Below, piece by piece: positions 17,197 to 26,321 of a DNA stretch of 64,000 bases; position 1 is the first letter of the stretch; every line of letters starts with the position of its first letter. Both the position numbers and the translations under genes were made by a program. Below the pieces are notes generated by a model. That model made no database searches, was not told the origin of the DNA, and was given only the letters and a program-made list of their open reading frames with translations. Source of the stretch: Pedobacter sp. HDW13 (GTDB lineage: Bacteria; Bacteroidota; Bacteroidia; Sphingobacteriales; Sphingobacteriaceae); the NCBI RefSeq assembly GCF_011303555.1, contig NZ_CP049868.1:3410001-3474000 (forward strand), read 5' to 3'.

Positions 17197-19299
17197 ATGA
17201 TAAAAAAGATAAAATTAGCTTTAGTACTAACAATCGTTGGATTGTTGCAGGTTCAGATCGCCACTGCACAAGATGAGTTTGATATCGTCAGGAAGAATAT
17301 TGTAAACAACCTGAAAGCACAAGCTAAAACTACAACAGAAGCCATAGCTACTCTGCAGCAAAATCAGCAAGCCGATGGCAGCTGGGCAGATATTCAGTAT
17401 ACCGATGATAGAATCACCCTGTGGACACCCATCAGGCATTTGCACCAAATAAAAGAATACTGTATCGCCATTAATAAGGGCTATAACCGTAAGCTCGACG
17501 AAAGGATTGTTGCCGGCTTAAACTATTGGTTAAAAGCAGCCCCTAAGAGCAAAAACTGGTGGTATAACGATATTGCTACACCGCAGGCACTTGGCGAAAT
17601 ACTGATGCTGATTGATGAAGCTAAGGTTAGTTATCCAAAAACAACCAAAGATGCCCTGCTAGAATCGATGAAAAGGGGCGATCCCTATAAGCAAACCGGT
17701 GCTAATAAGCTCGATATTGCCATGCACTACCTGTACAGGGCCTGTGCGGCAAAAGATGCTGTGCTGATGGATGCCGCAGTCAATCAGTTATTTGCTCCCA
17801 TTGAGTTCTCCAGTCAGGAAGGTTTGCAAACCGATTATTCCTACTTTCAGCATGGTAAACAACTGTATCTGGCGGGTTATGGTGCTGTGTTTTTAACAGG
17901 CGAGTATAAAGCGGCGGCAGCCGTAATGAATACCAGGTTTGCCTTAAGTAAAGAAAAGCAAAACCTCCTTTATAGTTATTTAACCGAAACCTTTTTACGT
18001 GCCATAAGGGGGCGCTACAGCGATTTTAGCATAGAAGGGAGAAGCATTTCGCGGCCTAACATGCTGGATAAGAAAAATGCAGTTTTAGATGGCTATGCCG
18101 AAAATACAGCTGCCATGCTTGCACTGGCAAAAAATATAGACCCATCAGGTGCCAGGGCCATTGATGCAGCTATAGCACGCATAGAAGAGCGTCAACCGCC
18201 TGCTCTTGGCGTTAGCCCTTACCACAAACAGTTTTACAGGGCCGATTATACCATGCACCAGCGTAAAGCATATAGCTTTAACATTCGGGCCGTTTCTGTT
18301 AGAACCAGGCGTACAGAGAGTGGTAATGGCGAAAATATTTTTGGCAGGTTTCTGGCTGATGGGTCGACTAATATTCAGCGTACGGGAAGCGAATATTTCA
18401 ATATCATGCCCCTTTGGGAGTGGGATAAATTGCCCGGAATAACCTGTCGAGATTACTTAACAGATCAGCCTGCAGTTGTAGAATGGGGCGAAAAAGGCAA
18501 TATGGATTTTGTGGGTGGGGTTAGCGATGGAAAATACGGTTGCACGGTTTATGATATGGATTATAACCAGGTTGCAGCGAAGAAAGCGTGGTTCCTTTTT
18601 GATCGCGAAATAGTTTGTTTAGGTACTGGCATTAATAGCACCGAAGCCGAAAATATTACTACCACGCTTAACCAATGCTGGCTGAAAGGAAAAGTAGGCT
18701 TAGCCAAAAACAAATGGTTATTAACCGATACGGAAAAACTGGATAATCCGGCCTGGGTTTGGCACGATAGCATTGGCTACTGTTTTTTACAGAATACCAG
18801 AGCTGTAGTAAGCGCTGCAATGCAAAAAGGTAGCTGGAAACGCATTAACAAAGGCTATAGCGATGAAGAAGTAAACGGGAAAGTGTTTAAACTATTTATC
18901 GATCATGGTGTAAAACCTGCAAATGCAAGCTATGCTTATTGTGTGTTACCCAATGTTGCCTTACAGGAAATGAACAGCATAGTTACTTCAAATATTAAAG
19001 TGCTGGCCAATAATAACCAGGTGCAGGCTGTAGCCAATAATGCTTTGCAAATGCTGCAGGTTTGCTTTTATCAGCCTCAAAGCCTTAGCTATAAACAACT
19101 GAAAGTAACGGTCGATCAACCCTGTCTGGTGCTTGTAAAAGAAATGAATGCCAGTACGCCCGAAATATGGCTTGCAGACCCCTCACAAAAACTAACTGAG
19201 CTTACGGTTACCGTTCAGGTTAACAATAAACCTGTAACCAGGCACATAACATTGCCAGATGGCGAAAGCAGGGGTAAAAGCTTGAAGGTTAGTTTTTAG
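17197..19299 (+). CDS. PL8 polysaccharide lyase (chondroitinase AC / hyaluronate lyase type)
   Basis: A secreted lyase that cleaves uronate-containing polysaccharide by beta-elimination. Signal peptide ends near residue 24 (IATAQ). The alpha/alpha toroid (to about 340) contains NWWYNDIATPQALGE (120-134), GANKLDIA with Asn170, DYSYFQHGKQLYLAGYG with His219 and Tyr228, and EGRSISRP with Arg282 and Arg286. These correspond to Asn175, His225, Tyr234, Arg288 and Arg292 of P. heparinus chondroitinase AC, recalled from memory. RRTESGNGEN supplies the further catalytic Glu. Beta-sandwich domains follow to residue 700, the same length as that enzyme. All catalytic residues are present. Substrate could be chondroitin, hyaluronan or another uronate polymer. 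It lies upstream of GH29, GH-D and GH2 genes. Confidence 0.93.
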   Translation: MIKKIKLALVLTIVGLLQVQIATAQDEFDIVRKNIVNNLKAQAKTTTEAIATLQQNQQADGSWADIQYTDDRITLWTPIRHLHQIKEYCIAINKGYNRKLDERIVAGLNYWLKAAPKSKNWWYNDIATPQALGEILMLIDEAKVSYPKTTKDALLESMKRGDPYKQTGANKLDIAMHYLYRACAAKDAVLMDAAVNQLFAPIEFSSQEGLQTDYSYFQHGKQLYLAGYGAVFLTGEYKAAAAVMNTRFALSKEKQNLLYSYLTETFLRAIRGRYSDFSIEGRSISRPNMLDKKNAVLDGYAENTAAMLALAKNIDPSGARAIDAAIARIEERQPPALGVSPYHKQFYRADYTMHQRKAYSFNIRAVSVRTRRTESGNGENIFGRFLADGSTNIQRTGSEYFNIMPLWEWDKLPGITCRDYLTDQPAVVEWGEKGNMDFVGGVSDGKYGCTVYDMDYNQVAAKKAWFLFDREIVCLGTGINSTEAENITTTLNQCWLKGKVGLAKNKWLLTDTEKLDNPAWVWHDSIGYCFLQNTRAVVSAAMQKGSWKRINKGYSDEEVNGKVFKLFIDHGVKPANASYAYCVLPNVALQEMNSIVTSNIKVLANNNQVQAVANNALQMLQVCFYQPQSLSYKQLKVTVDQPCLVLVKEMNASTPEIWLADPSQKLTELTVTVQVNNKPVTRHITLPDGESRGKSLKVSF

Positions 19300-19392
19300 A
19301 TTAGGATACCTTAAAGCAGCCACGGACTCACAGATTAGCACGGAGGTTTTTTGCATCATCCTCACTAATGAAGCAATGAATAGCCTTCAAGG

Positions 19393-19460
19393 GCTAATAT
19401 TGCGTAATAAGCAGCTAATATAGTTGAAAAGAAATATCCGGAAATAATTGAAGTTTGAGC
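19393..19460 (+). repeat. 68-base intergenic direct repeat, copy A
   Basis: GCTAATAT..TAATAAGCAGCTAA..CCGGAAATA..TGAAGTTTGA, repeated ungapped at 21181-21248 with about 53 of 68 positions equal by eye. It lies 158 bases before the GH29 start used here. No gene is seen elsewhere in 19300-19618; near 19318 there is a decayed CCACGGACTCACAGATT segment. Confidence 0.6.
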
Positions 19461-19618
19461 AGTGAAATGGTAGCATGGATGAATTGCTGATCAGCAAGTT
19501 AAAAGCATAATAAAGCAGAGGCATGGAAATAACATTGCCCGGTAAAAGCTAAGCCAATCTGTAAGCAATGAATGGTGCCGGGCGCTTAGGTAAGAATTGT
19601 ACGCATATGTTGTTAAAA

Positions 19619-21139
19619 ATGAATAAGTATCAAATAGTGGTTTCGAAAGCAAAACAAATTGGTTTATTGTTGGGCTTCATTTTGTGCTGCAGTACTGCAA
19701 GTGCACAGCTACTGGAACCGGCTACAAAGCCAAATGAAGCACAAAGGGAAATGATTAAACGTGGTTATGGCATGTTTATGCATTTTGGCCTTAACACTTT
19801 TGCTAACCTGGAATGGTCTGACGGAACAATACCTGTTGATACCTATCATCCAACCAATCTCGATCCTGACCAGTGGGTAAAAACCGCTAAAGAAGCTGGT
19901 TTCCGTTATGTAGTGCTGGTTACCAAACATCACGATGGTTTTTGCCTTTGGGACAGTAAATACACCACTTACGATGTAGCATCTTCGCCCGTTAAAACCG
20001 ATGTAGTAAAAGCCGTTGCCGATGCCTGTAAGAAATACGGTATCAAACTTGGTTTGTACTATTCGTTGTGGGACAGGCACGAACCTACTTATAAAGACAA
20101 AGACCCTAAAGTATATGTTAATTATATGCTCAATCAGCTTACCGAGCTGTTTACTAATTATGGCTCTATTTGCGAGCTTTGGCTGGATGGTGGCTGGGAC
20201 AGGCAGCCCGGCGATTGGGGCGTAGACCAGTTGTATGCATTGGTTAAAAAATACAGTCCGCAGTGTGCAATCAGCATCAACCATACCATTGTGAACGAAG
20301 AAGGAAAACGCAAGTTCACCGTGCCGAGTAACATGACGGTAGATAATAAGTACTATTTTCAATACTTTCCGAGCGATTTTCGCCTGTGGGACCCACGTTT
20401 AGTAGGTAAATTTGATAAAAAACAGTATTTGCACCAGGGCAAATCTTATTATCTGCCTTTCGAGCATACCCTATGTTTAAGTTCGCGTTGGAACTGGTTT
20501 CAGAAAACAGAGGATTTACCGGTAAGGGAACTGGATGAACTGGAAGAGCTATTTTACTGGTGTACCGATAATGATAATACGCTGGTGATTAATGTACCTC
20601 CCGATAATACCGGAAGGATAAAGGAATATGAAGCGCTTGCTGTAATTGAACTGGGGAAAAGGCTGGGATTATCAGCCAATAAACCTCTGCCTAAAAACGG
20701 CGAGTTTATTTCGTTAAAAAGCCCGGTTACAGCCAGCAGTGTATTTGCAGATAAGGAGAACAAATACGAAGCAGCTGCGGTAACCGATGGCAGTTTGGAT
20801 AGCCGTTGGGCTGCGGCCGATACGCTGGCCGAACTAACTATTGAGCTTAATCCGGCAAAACCGTTTAATAAGATTAGTGTATTCGAATACCAGGATACCA
20901 AACAATTACCAGATAATTTTTCGCAATTGCGCTTACCCCGGATTCAGGAATACGAAGTAGCGATTTTAAAAGATGAAAAATGGCAAACCATTTATTTAGG
21001 TACAACACCAATGGGCGATTGTAAGGTAATCAGGCTGCCCCGTAATTATCAGAGCAATAAGCTAAGGTTTAAGGTTAAAAAAGCTTCCGCACCACCTTCT
21101 ATTTATGAAATTTCCGTTATAAACACTGGAAAAGGGTAA
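19619..21139 (+). CDS. GH29 alpha-L-fucosidase (second paralogue)
   Basis: Secreted alpha-L-fucosidase. The ATG at 19619 is preferred because it places the signal peptide (hydrophobic LLLGFILCCSTASAQ) close to the N terminus; an in-frame ATG at 19568 would add 17 residues. The catalytic domain shows GMFMHFGLNTFANLEW, TKHHDGFCLWDSKYT, and ICELWLDGGW, whose Asp (about residue 190 from this start) is the expected nucleophile. NTLVINVPPDNTG closes the barrel. A C-terminal discoidin-like domain (about 365-500) contains SLDSRWAAAD. The protein is about 506 residues and only distantly similar to the GH29 at 4850, so linkage specificity probably differs. It is flanked by PL8 and clan GH-D genes on the same strand. 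Confidence 0.93.
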   Translation: MNKYQIVVSKAKQIGLLLGFILCCSTASAQLLEPATKPNEAQREMIKRGYGMFMHFGLNTFANLEWSDGTIPVDTYHPTNLDPDQWVKTAKEAGFRYVVLVTKHHDGFCLWDSKYTTYDVASSPVKTDVVKAVADACKKYGIKLGLYYSLWDRHEPTYKDKDPKVYVNYMLNQLTELFTNYGSICELWLDGGWDRQPGDWGVDQLYALVKKYSPQCAISINHTIVNEEGKRKFTVPSNMTVDNKYYFQYFPSDFRLWDPRLVGKFDKKQYLHQGKSYYLPFEHTLCLSSRWNWFQKTEDLPVRELDELEELFYWCTDNDNTLVINVPPDNTGRIKEYEALAVIELGKRLGLSANKPLPKNGEFISLKSPVTASSVFADKENKYEAAAVTDGSLDSRWAAADTLAELTIELNPAKPFNKISVFEYQDTKQLPDNFSQLRLPRIQEYEVAILKDEKWQTIYLGTTPMGDCKVIRLPRNYQSNKLRFKVKKASAPPSIYEISVINTGKG

Positions 21140-21180
21140 TTATTGGCTTGGTGCTTATAAGCAAGTCTCTAACCTCTATT

Positions 21181-21248
21181 GCTAATATAACATAATAAGC
21201 AGCTAAAATAATTGATGAAAATAAGCCGGAAATAGCTGAAGTTTGAAG
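21181..21248 (+). repeat. 68-base intergenic direct repeat, copy B
   Basis: Second copy of the element at 19393-19460, here 130 bases before the clan GH-D gene. Both copies occupy the same relative place, between an enzyme stop and the next enzyme start. Confidence 0.6.
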
Positions 21249-21377
21249 AACTAACCAAATAATTTCCGATGCAGTTAAGCCAGGGCTGTCCTGACCGTAC
21301 TATCTTGCATTTGCCAATAAATGAGATATTGGCATTGCCGGCACTATTTGGCCTTTTAAAAACTATTTTATTTTAAA

Positions 21378-23276
21378 ATGATGAGGAATATAAAAAGGTT
21401 TATCATGCTTTGCCTGATGGCACTGGTTACAATAAATGCAGTAGCAACAGGCATACCACATCAAAAAGCTGTCGATGTTTTCTTATCAGGCTTAAAACAA
21501 TCAAAACCAAGGGTAATTTTAGCCGATGGAAGCCAGGCCAATGCCGCTAGTGTTTTGGTTAACCGCATTTGGAAAGGTAAGTTGTGTGCACTTTCTATAA
21601 AAAATACTTCCCAGCAAGCACTTAGCATTCGCGAAGTAGTGGTTTTTGACTTTAACCATGGCCTTAGCGGTAACACGCCCATTTATGGCGAGAGTTTCCA
21701 AAAGCTGGGCCAAATAGGGGGTACATTGGCTAAGCCCGAAGATTGGGGCTCTTATTCAGATCGTGCCCACTATAAAATACCCGAGCCAGAGGGCTTGCGT
21801 ACGGCTTACGGTATGCTTACTTTGCAACCTCAGCAAGCCGATCGGTTATTAGTGGCTACCACTTCCTGCAACCGCTTTATTTCCCGTTTCTCCTTTGATG
21901 CAAAACGCCTTCGCATATCAATGGATTGCGAAAATCTGTTGTTAAAACCCGGTGAAACCTGGAACCTCGAAGAGTTTATGGGCGTGGCAGGCCCTGAAAG
22001 GGAAAAGCTCTACGATCAGCTTACCCGGGCCATTGCCGTACATCATCCTAAACTGGAGTTTAAGCCTATCCCCATGGGCTGGTGTTCGTGGTTATGTTTC
22101 GGGCCAAAAGTTACGGCCAAAAACGTTTCCGATAATACCGGATGGATTGCGAATAATTTACCTGAGTTAAAATATGTACAAATTGATGATGGTTATCAAC
22201 CCTGGATGGGCGATTGGCTGGAGGCAGGCGATGCCTTCGGTGGTGGCGTATCCAATGTTTTAAAAGAAATAAAAGATAAAAAGCTCGAGCCAGCCATTTG
22301 GGTAGCGCCTTTTATCGCCAGTCCGCAATCCCGGTTGTTTAAAGAACATCCCGATTGGATGGTAAAAGACGAATCGGGTAAACCCATGCGCTCAGATAAA
22401 GTAGGATTTGGAGGCTGGCGTCAGGGTCCATGGTATGCGCTTGATGGTACGCATCCCGAAGTGCAGAAATATTTTACAGAATTGTTTAAAACCATGCGCG
22501 AAAAATGGGGCTGTACCTATTTTAAATTAGATGCCAACTACTGGGGAGCTATTCATGGTGGCGTGCATTACGATAAATCTGCTACCCGTATCGAAGCCTA
22601 TCGCCGAGGTATGGAAGCCATCCGTAAAGGAGCAGGCGATGCTTTCCTGTTGGGTTGTAATCACCCGATTTGGGCCTCATTGGGCTTAGTTCACGGTTCG
22701 CGCAGCTCTATGGACATTTCGCACAGTTGGGACTCTTTTAAAAGCATAGGCAAAGAAAATCTGTTAAGAAGCTGGCAAAATGGCCGCTTCTGGTGGAATG
22801 ATCCGGATTGTATTGTGCTTACAAGTGGTGGTTCTAATGGGGTAATGGATAATGCCGGTAATTTTACAGGTGATAAAAATGCCAAACCAGGCATTCCTGA
22901 AAACGAATTCCTTTTTCACGCAGCAAGCATATATGCCACCGGAGGGTTGTTGCTAAGCGGCGATGATCTGCCAACCATTAGTCCAGAGCATTTGGTAATT
23001 TTAAAGAAACTGATTCCACCAACAGGTGTGGCAGCAAGGTTCGAAAATGAAAAGTTCGAAGTAGGAAACACAACATTAAAAGGCGAAACGGTTTATTCGG
23101 TATTTAACTGGAGCAATACTCCTGTGAAACGTACCGTAAAACTACCAGCCGGAAAATACAGGCTTACCAATAAATTTACCGGCAAAGCTATTGGCGTGTT
23201 TCAAGGTGAGTATGTAATAAATGATATGGCAGGACGTAGCGGTTTGTTAATAACTGCAACAAGGGTTGCCAATTAA
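21378..23276 (+). CDS. Clan GH-D (GH36/GH27-like) alpha-galactosidase-like glycoside hydrolase
   Basis: A secreted retaining alpha-glycosidase, most likely alpha-galactosidase or a related alpha-N-acetylgalactosaminidase. Signal peptide (residues 1 to about 24) is followed by an N-terminal beta-sandwich (to about 225) and a (beta/alpha)8 barrel. Clan motifs are GWCSWLCF (234-241), VQIDDGYQPWMGDW (267-280), WVAPFIAS (308-315) and TYFKLDANYWG, where Asp385 is the expected nucleophile. Asp446 in SSMDISHSW is the likely acid/base. The C-terminal beta domain ends at 632. Tandem ATG codons at 21378 and 21381 both fit. It sits in a run of same-strand enzymes (PL8, GH29, GH2). Confidence 0.88.
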   Translation: MMRNIKRFIMLCLMALVTINAVATGIPHQKAVDVFLSGLKQSKPRVILADGSQANAASVLVNRIWKGKLCALSIKNTSQQALSIREVVVFDFNHGLSGNTPIYGESFQKLGQIGGTLAKPEDWGSYSDRAHYKIPEPEGLRTAYGMLTLQPQQADRLLVATTSCNRFISRFSFDAKRLRISMDCENLLLKPGETWNLEEFMGVAGPEREKLYDQLTRAIAVHHPKLEFKPIPMGWCSWLCFGPKVTAKNVSDNTGWIANNLPELKYVQIDDGYQPWMGDWLEAGDAFGGGVSNVLKEIKDKKLEPAIWVAPFIASPQSRLFKEHPDWMVKDESGKPMRSDKVGFGGWRQGPWYALDGTHPEVQKYFTELFKTMREKWGCTYFKLDANYWGAIHGGVHYDKSATRIEAYRRGMEAIRKGAGDAFLLGCNHPIWASLGLVHGSRSSMDISHSWDSFKSIGKENLLRSWQNGRFWWNDPDCIVLTSGGSNGVMDNAGNFTGDKNAKPGIPENEFLFHAASIYATGGLLLSGDDLPTISPEHLVILKKLIPPTGVAARFENEKFEVGNTTLKGETVYSVFNWSNTPVKRTVKLPAGKYRLTNKFTGKAIGVFQGEYVINDMAGRSGLLITATRVAN

Positions 23277-23447
23277 AAGCACTAGAGTGATTTGAACAAA
23301 GTAATGCTGCTCAATAACCGCTATAACCCGGTTAAATTGAAATAATGATGGTTAACCGCAGGGCTGTGGGACAAGGATTTTACAGACCAGCGAGGAATAA
23401 TTGCGTAGTTTTAAAAAAATAACACCAATTAAACCTGAGTTAGAACA

Positions 23448-26201
23448 ATGAAAAAAGTAACGCTGTCCTTATTATGTGCCCTCGTGGGTTTCAGTGCATT
23501 TTCTCAACAAACCATTATCAAATACCTTTCCGGAACGGATAAAGACCATACCGTAAACTGGGATTTTTATTGCACTGAAGGTAGAAAAAGCGGTGTATGG
23601 ACCAAAATTGCAGTCCCCTCTAACTGGGAACAGCAAGGCTTTGGAGCCTATAATTATGGACACGATAAAATCAAAAATAAAGAGCAGGGTCAATACAAAC
23701 ATGAGTTTTTTGCTGATGGTGTAACAGGGAAAAAGGTATTCATTGTTTTTGAAGGTTCGATGACCGATACCAAGGTAATGGTTAATGGCATGCAGGCTGG
23801 CCCGGTACATCAGGGTAGTTTTTATAGCTTTAAGTACGATATAACCGATTTGGTAAAACCCAATGCCAAAAACCTGCTCGAAGTAACTGTCGATAAACAA
23901 TCAGCCAACCCATCTGTAAATAAGGCGGAGCGCAGTGGCGATTTTTGGATCTTCGGTGGAATTTACCGCCCGGTTTATCTTGAAATTGTGCCGCAGACCT
24001 TTATCGAAAGGCTGGCCGTAAATGCAAAAGCCGATGGAGCATTTCAGCTGGATGTATATGCGCAAAACTTAAAACAAGGCGAACAAATTGAAGCCCAGGC
24101 AGAAAAGCTTAGTGGCGAAAAACTGGGTAGACCTTTTACGGCTAAGGCAAACGCAGCGGGTGATGGTTACGTATTGCAGGCTAATTTTAACAAACCTTTG
24201 TTGTGGAGTGCCGAATTTCCGAACCGGTACCAGGTAGTGGTTAGCATAAAGAATGAAAGGGGTATTGTTCACCAGATCAAACAAAAATTTGGTTTTCGTA
24301 CGGTAGAGCTGCGTGCAAAAGATGGCTTGTACGTTAATGGAGCCCGCGTTTTGATGAAAGGCAGCAACCGCCACAGTTTTTGGCCAGAAACCGGTCGTAC
24401 ACTCAGCCATGGGGTTCATGTATTGGATGTACAGTTGATGAAGGATATGAACATGAATGCTGTGCGCATGTCGCACTACCCACCTGACCGGGACTTCCTG
24501 GAGGTTTGCGATTCACTTGGTTTATACGTGATAGACGAGCTTACCGGCTGGCAGGCCAATTACGATACGGAAATAGGTAAAAAACTGGTTAAAGAGCTGG
24601 TTGTGCATGATGTAAACCATCCTTCTATTTTATTTTGGGCCAATGGCAACGAAGGCGGCTTTAACCGCGAACTCGATGATCAATATGCATTGTACGATCC
24701 GCAAAACCGAACCGTTATCCACCCCTGGGAGAAATTTAATGGTACCGACACCAAGCATTACCCCGATTATAAGGGGATGGAAAGCAGAACCGCTACCGGC
24801 GAAGAAGTCTTTTTTCCTACCGAGTTTATGCATGCTTTGTACGATGGCGGGGCAGGAGCAGCACTCGATGATTTCTGGACACAAATGTTAAAACACCCAC
24901 ATGGTGGCGGTGGTTTTATATGGGCCTTTTTAGATGAATCGATCATTCGTACAGATAAAAATAATACGTATGATGGAGATGGTAATCATGCACCCGATGG
25001 TATTGTAGGGCCGCACCGCGAAAAAGAAGGCAGCTATTACACCATTAAAGAAATCTGGTCTCCGGCGTACATCAATCTACAAGCCCTTAAAGCAGATTTT
25101 GATGGTAAAATACCTGTCGAAAACCGCTATGCTTTCACTAACCTTAATCAATGTACATTTAAATGGAAGCTGGTTAAATTCCCTTCAGCAACTGCTAAAA
25201 CTACAGCAGCCCTGGTAAGTGCAACAGGCATATTAAAGCCCCTAAACCTTAAACCAGCCGAAAAGGGCGTGTTAAGTTTACCATTACCCGCAACCTGGGC
25301 CAAAAACGATGCCTTATATCTTAGCGCATATGGTCCAGATAAAAAAGAGCTCTTTACCTGGAGCTGGACCATTTCCGCTCCGGCAGCTTTTGCATCTAAA
25401 ATTAGCAGCACTACGGCCAAATCGAATATCAAATTAACGCAAACCGATGCCACATTGAGTATTAACTGCGACGGGGTCAGTTACGATTTTGATAAAACAA
25501 CCGGCTATATCCAAAAAGTCGTAAAACCAACAGGCACTATTTCTTTGTCAGGCGGGCCGGTTTTGGCCGGAGTAAATACCCAACTCAAGCAGTTTACGCA
25601 TCAGGCGGTTAAAGGCCAGTATATTGTTGAAGCCGATTATACAGGCGACGCTGCTTTACATGTAAAATGGACTTTTACTTCTGGGCAGCCTGTTAAACTG
25701 GAATATGAGTATAGCCAGCAAGGCGATGCAAGCTTTATGGGCATTACTTTCAATTACCCCGAAGAAAAAGTTACGGGAATGAAATGGTTGGGACGAGGGC
25801 CTTATCGCGTTTGGAAAAACAGGTTAAAAGGCCAGCAATTTGGTGTTTGGCATAAAGATTACAACAATACCATAACCGGTGAAAGCTGGAAATACCCCGA
25901 ATTTAAAGGCTATCATGCCGAAGTAAACTGGGTAACAATCGAAAATCGCGAAGCTCCTTTTACAGTTTATACAGCAAATAAAAATATATACCTGCAAATG
26001 TTTAAGCCAGCACGCGAAGCCGCTGCACTGGCTAACAATAATGTCGAACCTGCTTTTCCTGATGGGAGCATTGGTTTTTTAAATGCCATTAGTCCAATCG
26101 GAACCAAGTTCCAATCGGCAAAAGTTATGGGGCCGCAAAGCGAACTGAACCATGCCAATGGCGAAAAGATCAGCGGTAAGCTATGGTTCGATTTCAGGTA
26201 A
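23448..26201 (+). CDS. GH2 beta-galactosidase-like glycoside hydrolase
   Basis: A 917-residue secreted retaining beta-glycosidase. Signal peptide ends near residue 20 (FSAFSQ). Jelly-roll sugar-binding domain 40-180 with VPSNWEQQGFGAYNYG, immunoglobulin-like domain 185-285, then the barrel with LMKGSNRHSFWPE and NAVRMSHYPPDRDFLEVCD. WANGNEGGF carries the acid/base Glu402; FFPTEFMHALYDGG carries the probable nucleophile Glu459. C-terminal beta domains contain MKWLGRGPYRVWKNR, as in LacZ-like enzymes. The residues suit beta-galactosidase, but beta-glucuronidase or beta-mannosidase activity cannot be excluded. It is the last gene of the PL8-GH29-GH-D-GH2 run and converges on GH92. Confidence 0.9.
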   Translation: MKKVTLSLLCALVGFSAFSQQTIIKYLSGTDKDHTVNWDFYCTEGRKSGVWTKIAVPSNWEQQGFGAYNYGHDKIKNKEQGQYKHEFFADGVTGKKVFIVFEGSMTDTKVMVNGMQAGPVHQGSFYSFKYDITDLVKPNAKNLLEVTVDKQSANPSVNKAERSGDFWIFGGIYRPVYLEIVPQTFIERLAVNAKADGAFQLDVYAQNLKQGEQIEAQAEKLSGEKLGRPFTAKANAAGDGYVLQANFNKPLLWSAEFPNRYQVVVSIKNERGIVHQIKQKFGFRTVELRAKDGLYVNGARVLMKGSNRHSFWPETGRTLSHGVHVLDVQLMKDMNMNAVRMSHYPPDRDFLEVCDSLGLYVIDELTGWQANYDTEIGKKLVKELVVHDVNHPSILFWANGNEGGFNRELDDQYALYDPQNRTVIHPWEKFNGTDTKHYPDYKGMESRTATGEEVFFPTEFMHALYDGGAGAALDDFWTQMLKHPHGGGGFIWAFLDESIIRTDKNNTYDGDGNHAPDGIVGPHREKEGSYYTIKEIWSPAYINLQALKADFDGKIPVENRYAFTNLNQCTFKWKLVKFPSATAKTTAALVSATGILKPLNLKPAEKGVLSLPLPATWAKNDALYLSAYGPDKKELFTWSWTISAPAAFASKISSTTAKSNIKLTQTDATLSINCDGVSYDFDKTTGYIQKVVKPTGTISLSGGPVLAGVNTQLKQFTHQAVKGQYIVEADYTGDAALHVKWTFTSGQPVKLEYEYSQQGDASFMGITFNYPEEKVTGMKWLGRGPYRVWKNRLKGQQFGVWHKDYNNTITGESWKYPEFKGYHAEVNWVTIENREAPFTVYTANKNIYLQMFKPAREAAALANNNVEPAFPDGSIGFLNAISPIGTKFQSAKVMGPQSELNHANGEKISGKLWFDFR

Positions 26202-26257
26202 AAAATTAAAACACGGAATCTCATGCTAAAAGAGATTAACGAAGTAATACTGTGCTT

Positions 26258-26299
26258 AAAAATAAAGCCTGAAACCGTAAGGTTTCAGGCTTTATTTTT
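26258..26299. terminator. Strong bidirectional terminator between GH2 and GH92 genes
   Basis: A 19-bp perfect stem (26258-26276 with 26281-26299) with loop GTAA has an A run on the left and a T run on the right, so it works in both directions between the convergent genes. Core CCTGAAACC/GGTTTCAGG is shared with terminators at 31631 and 53955. Confidence 0.92.
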
Positions 26300-26321
26300 A
26301 CTCCGAATACAGATCCAGATT

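Noticed and set aside
19318..19345. CCACGGACTCACAGATT-like segment as a repeat copy
   Set aside because: It recalls common Bacteroidota intergenic repeats, but only one decayed copy is present here, so it is not listed as a feature.
19709..20362. 217-codon open frame on the minus strand inside the second GH29 gene
   Set aside because: It is fully inside a well-supported gene with all GH29 motifs, shows no domain, and has the composition of a complement of coding sequence.
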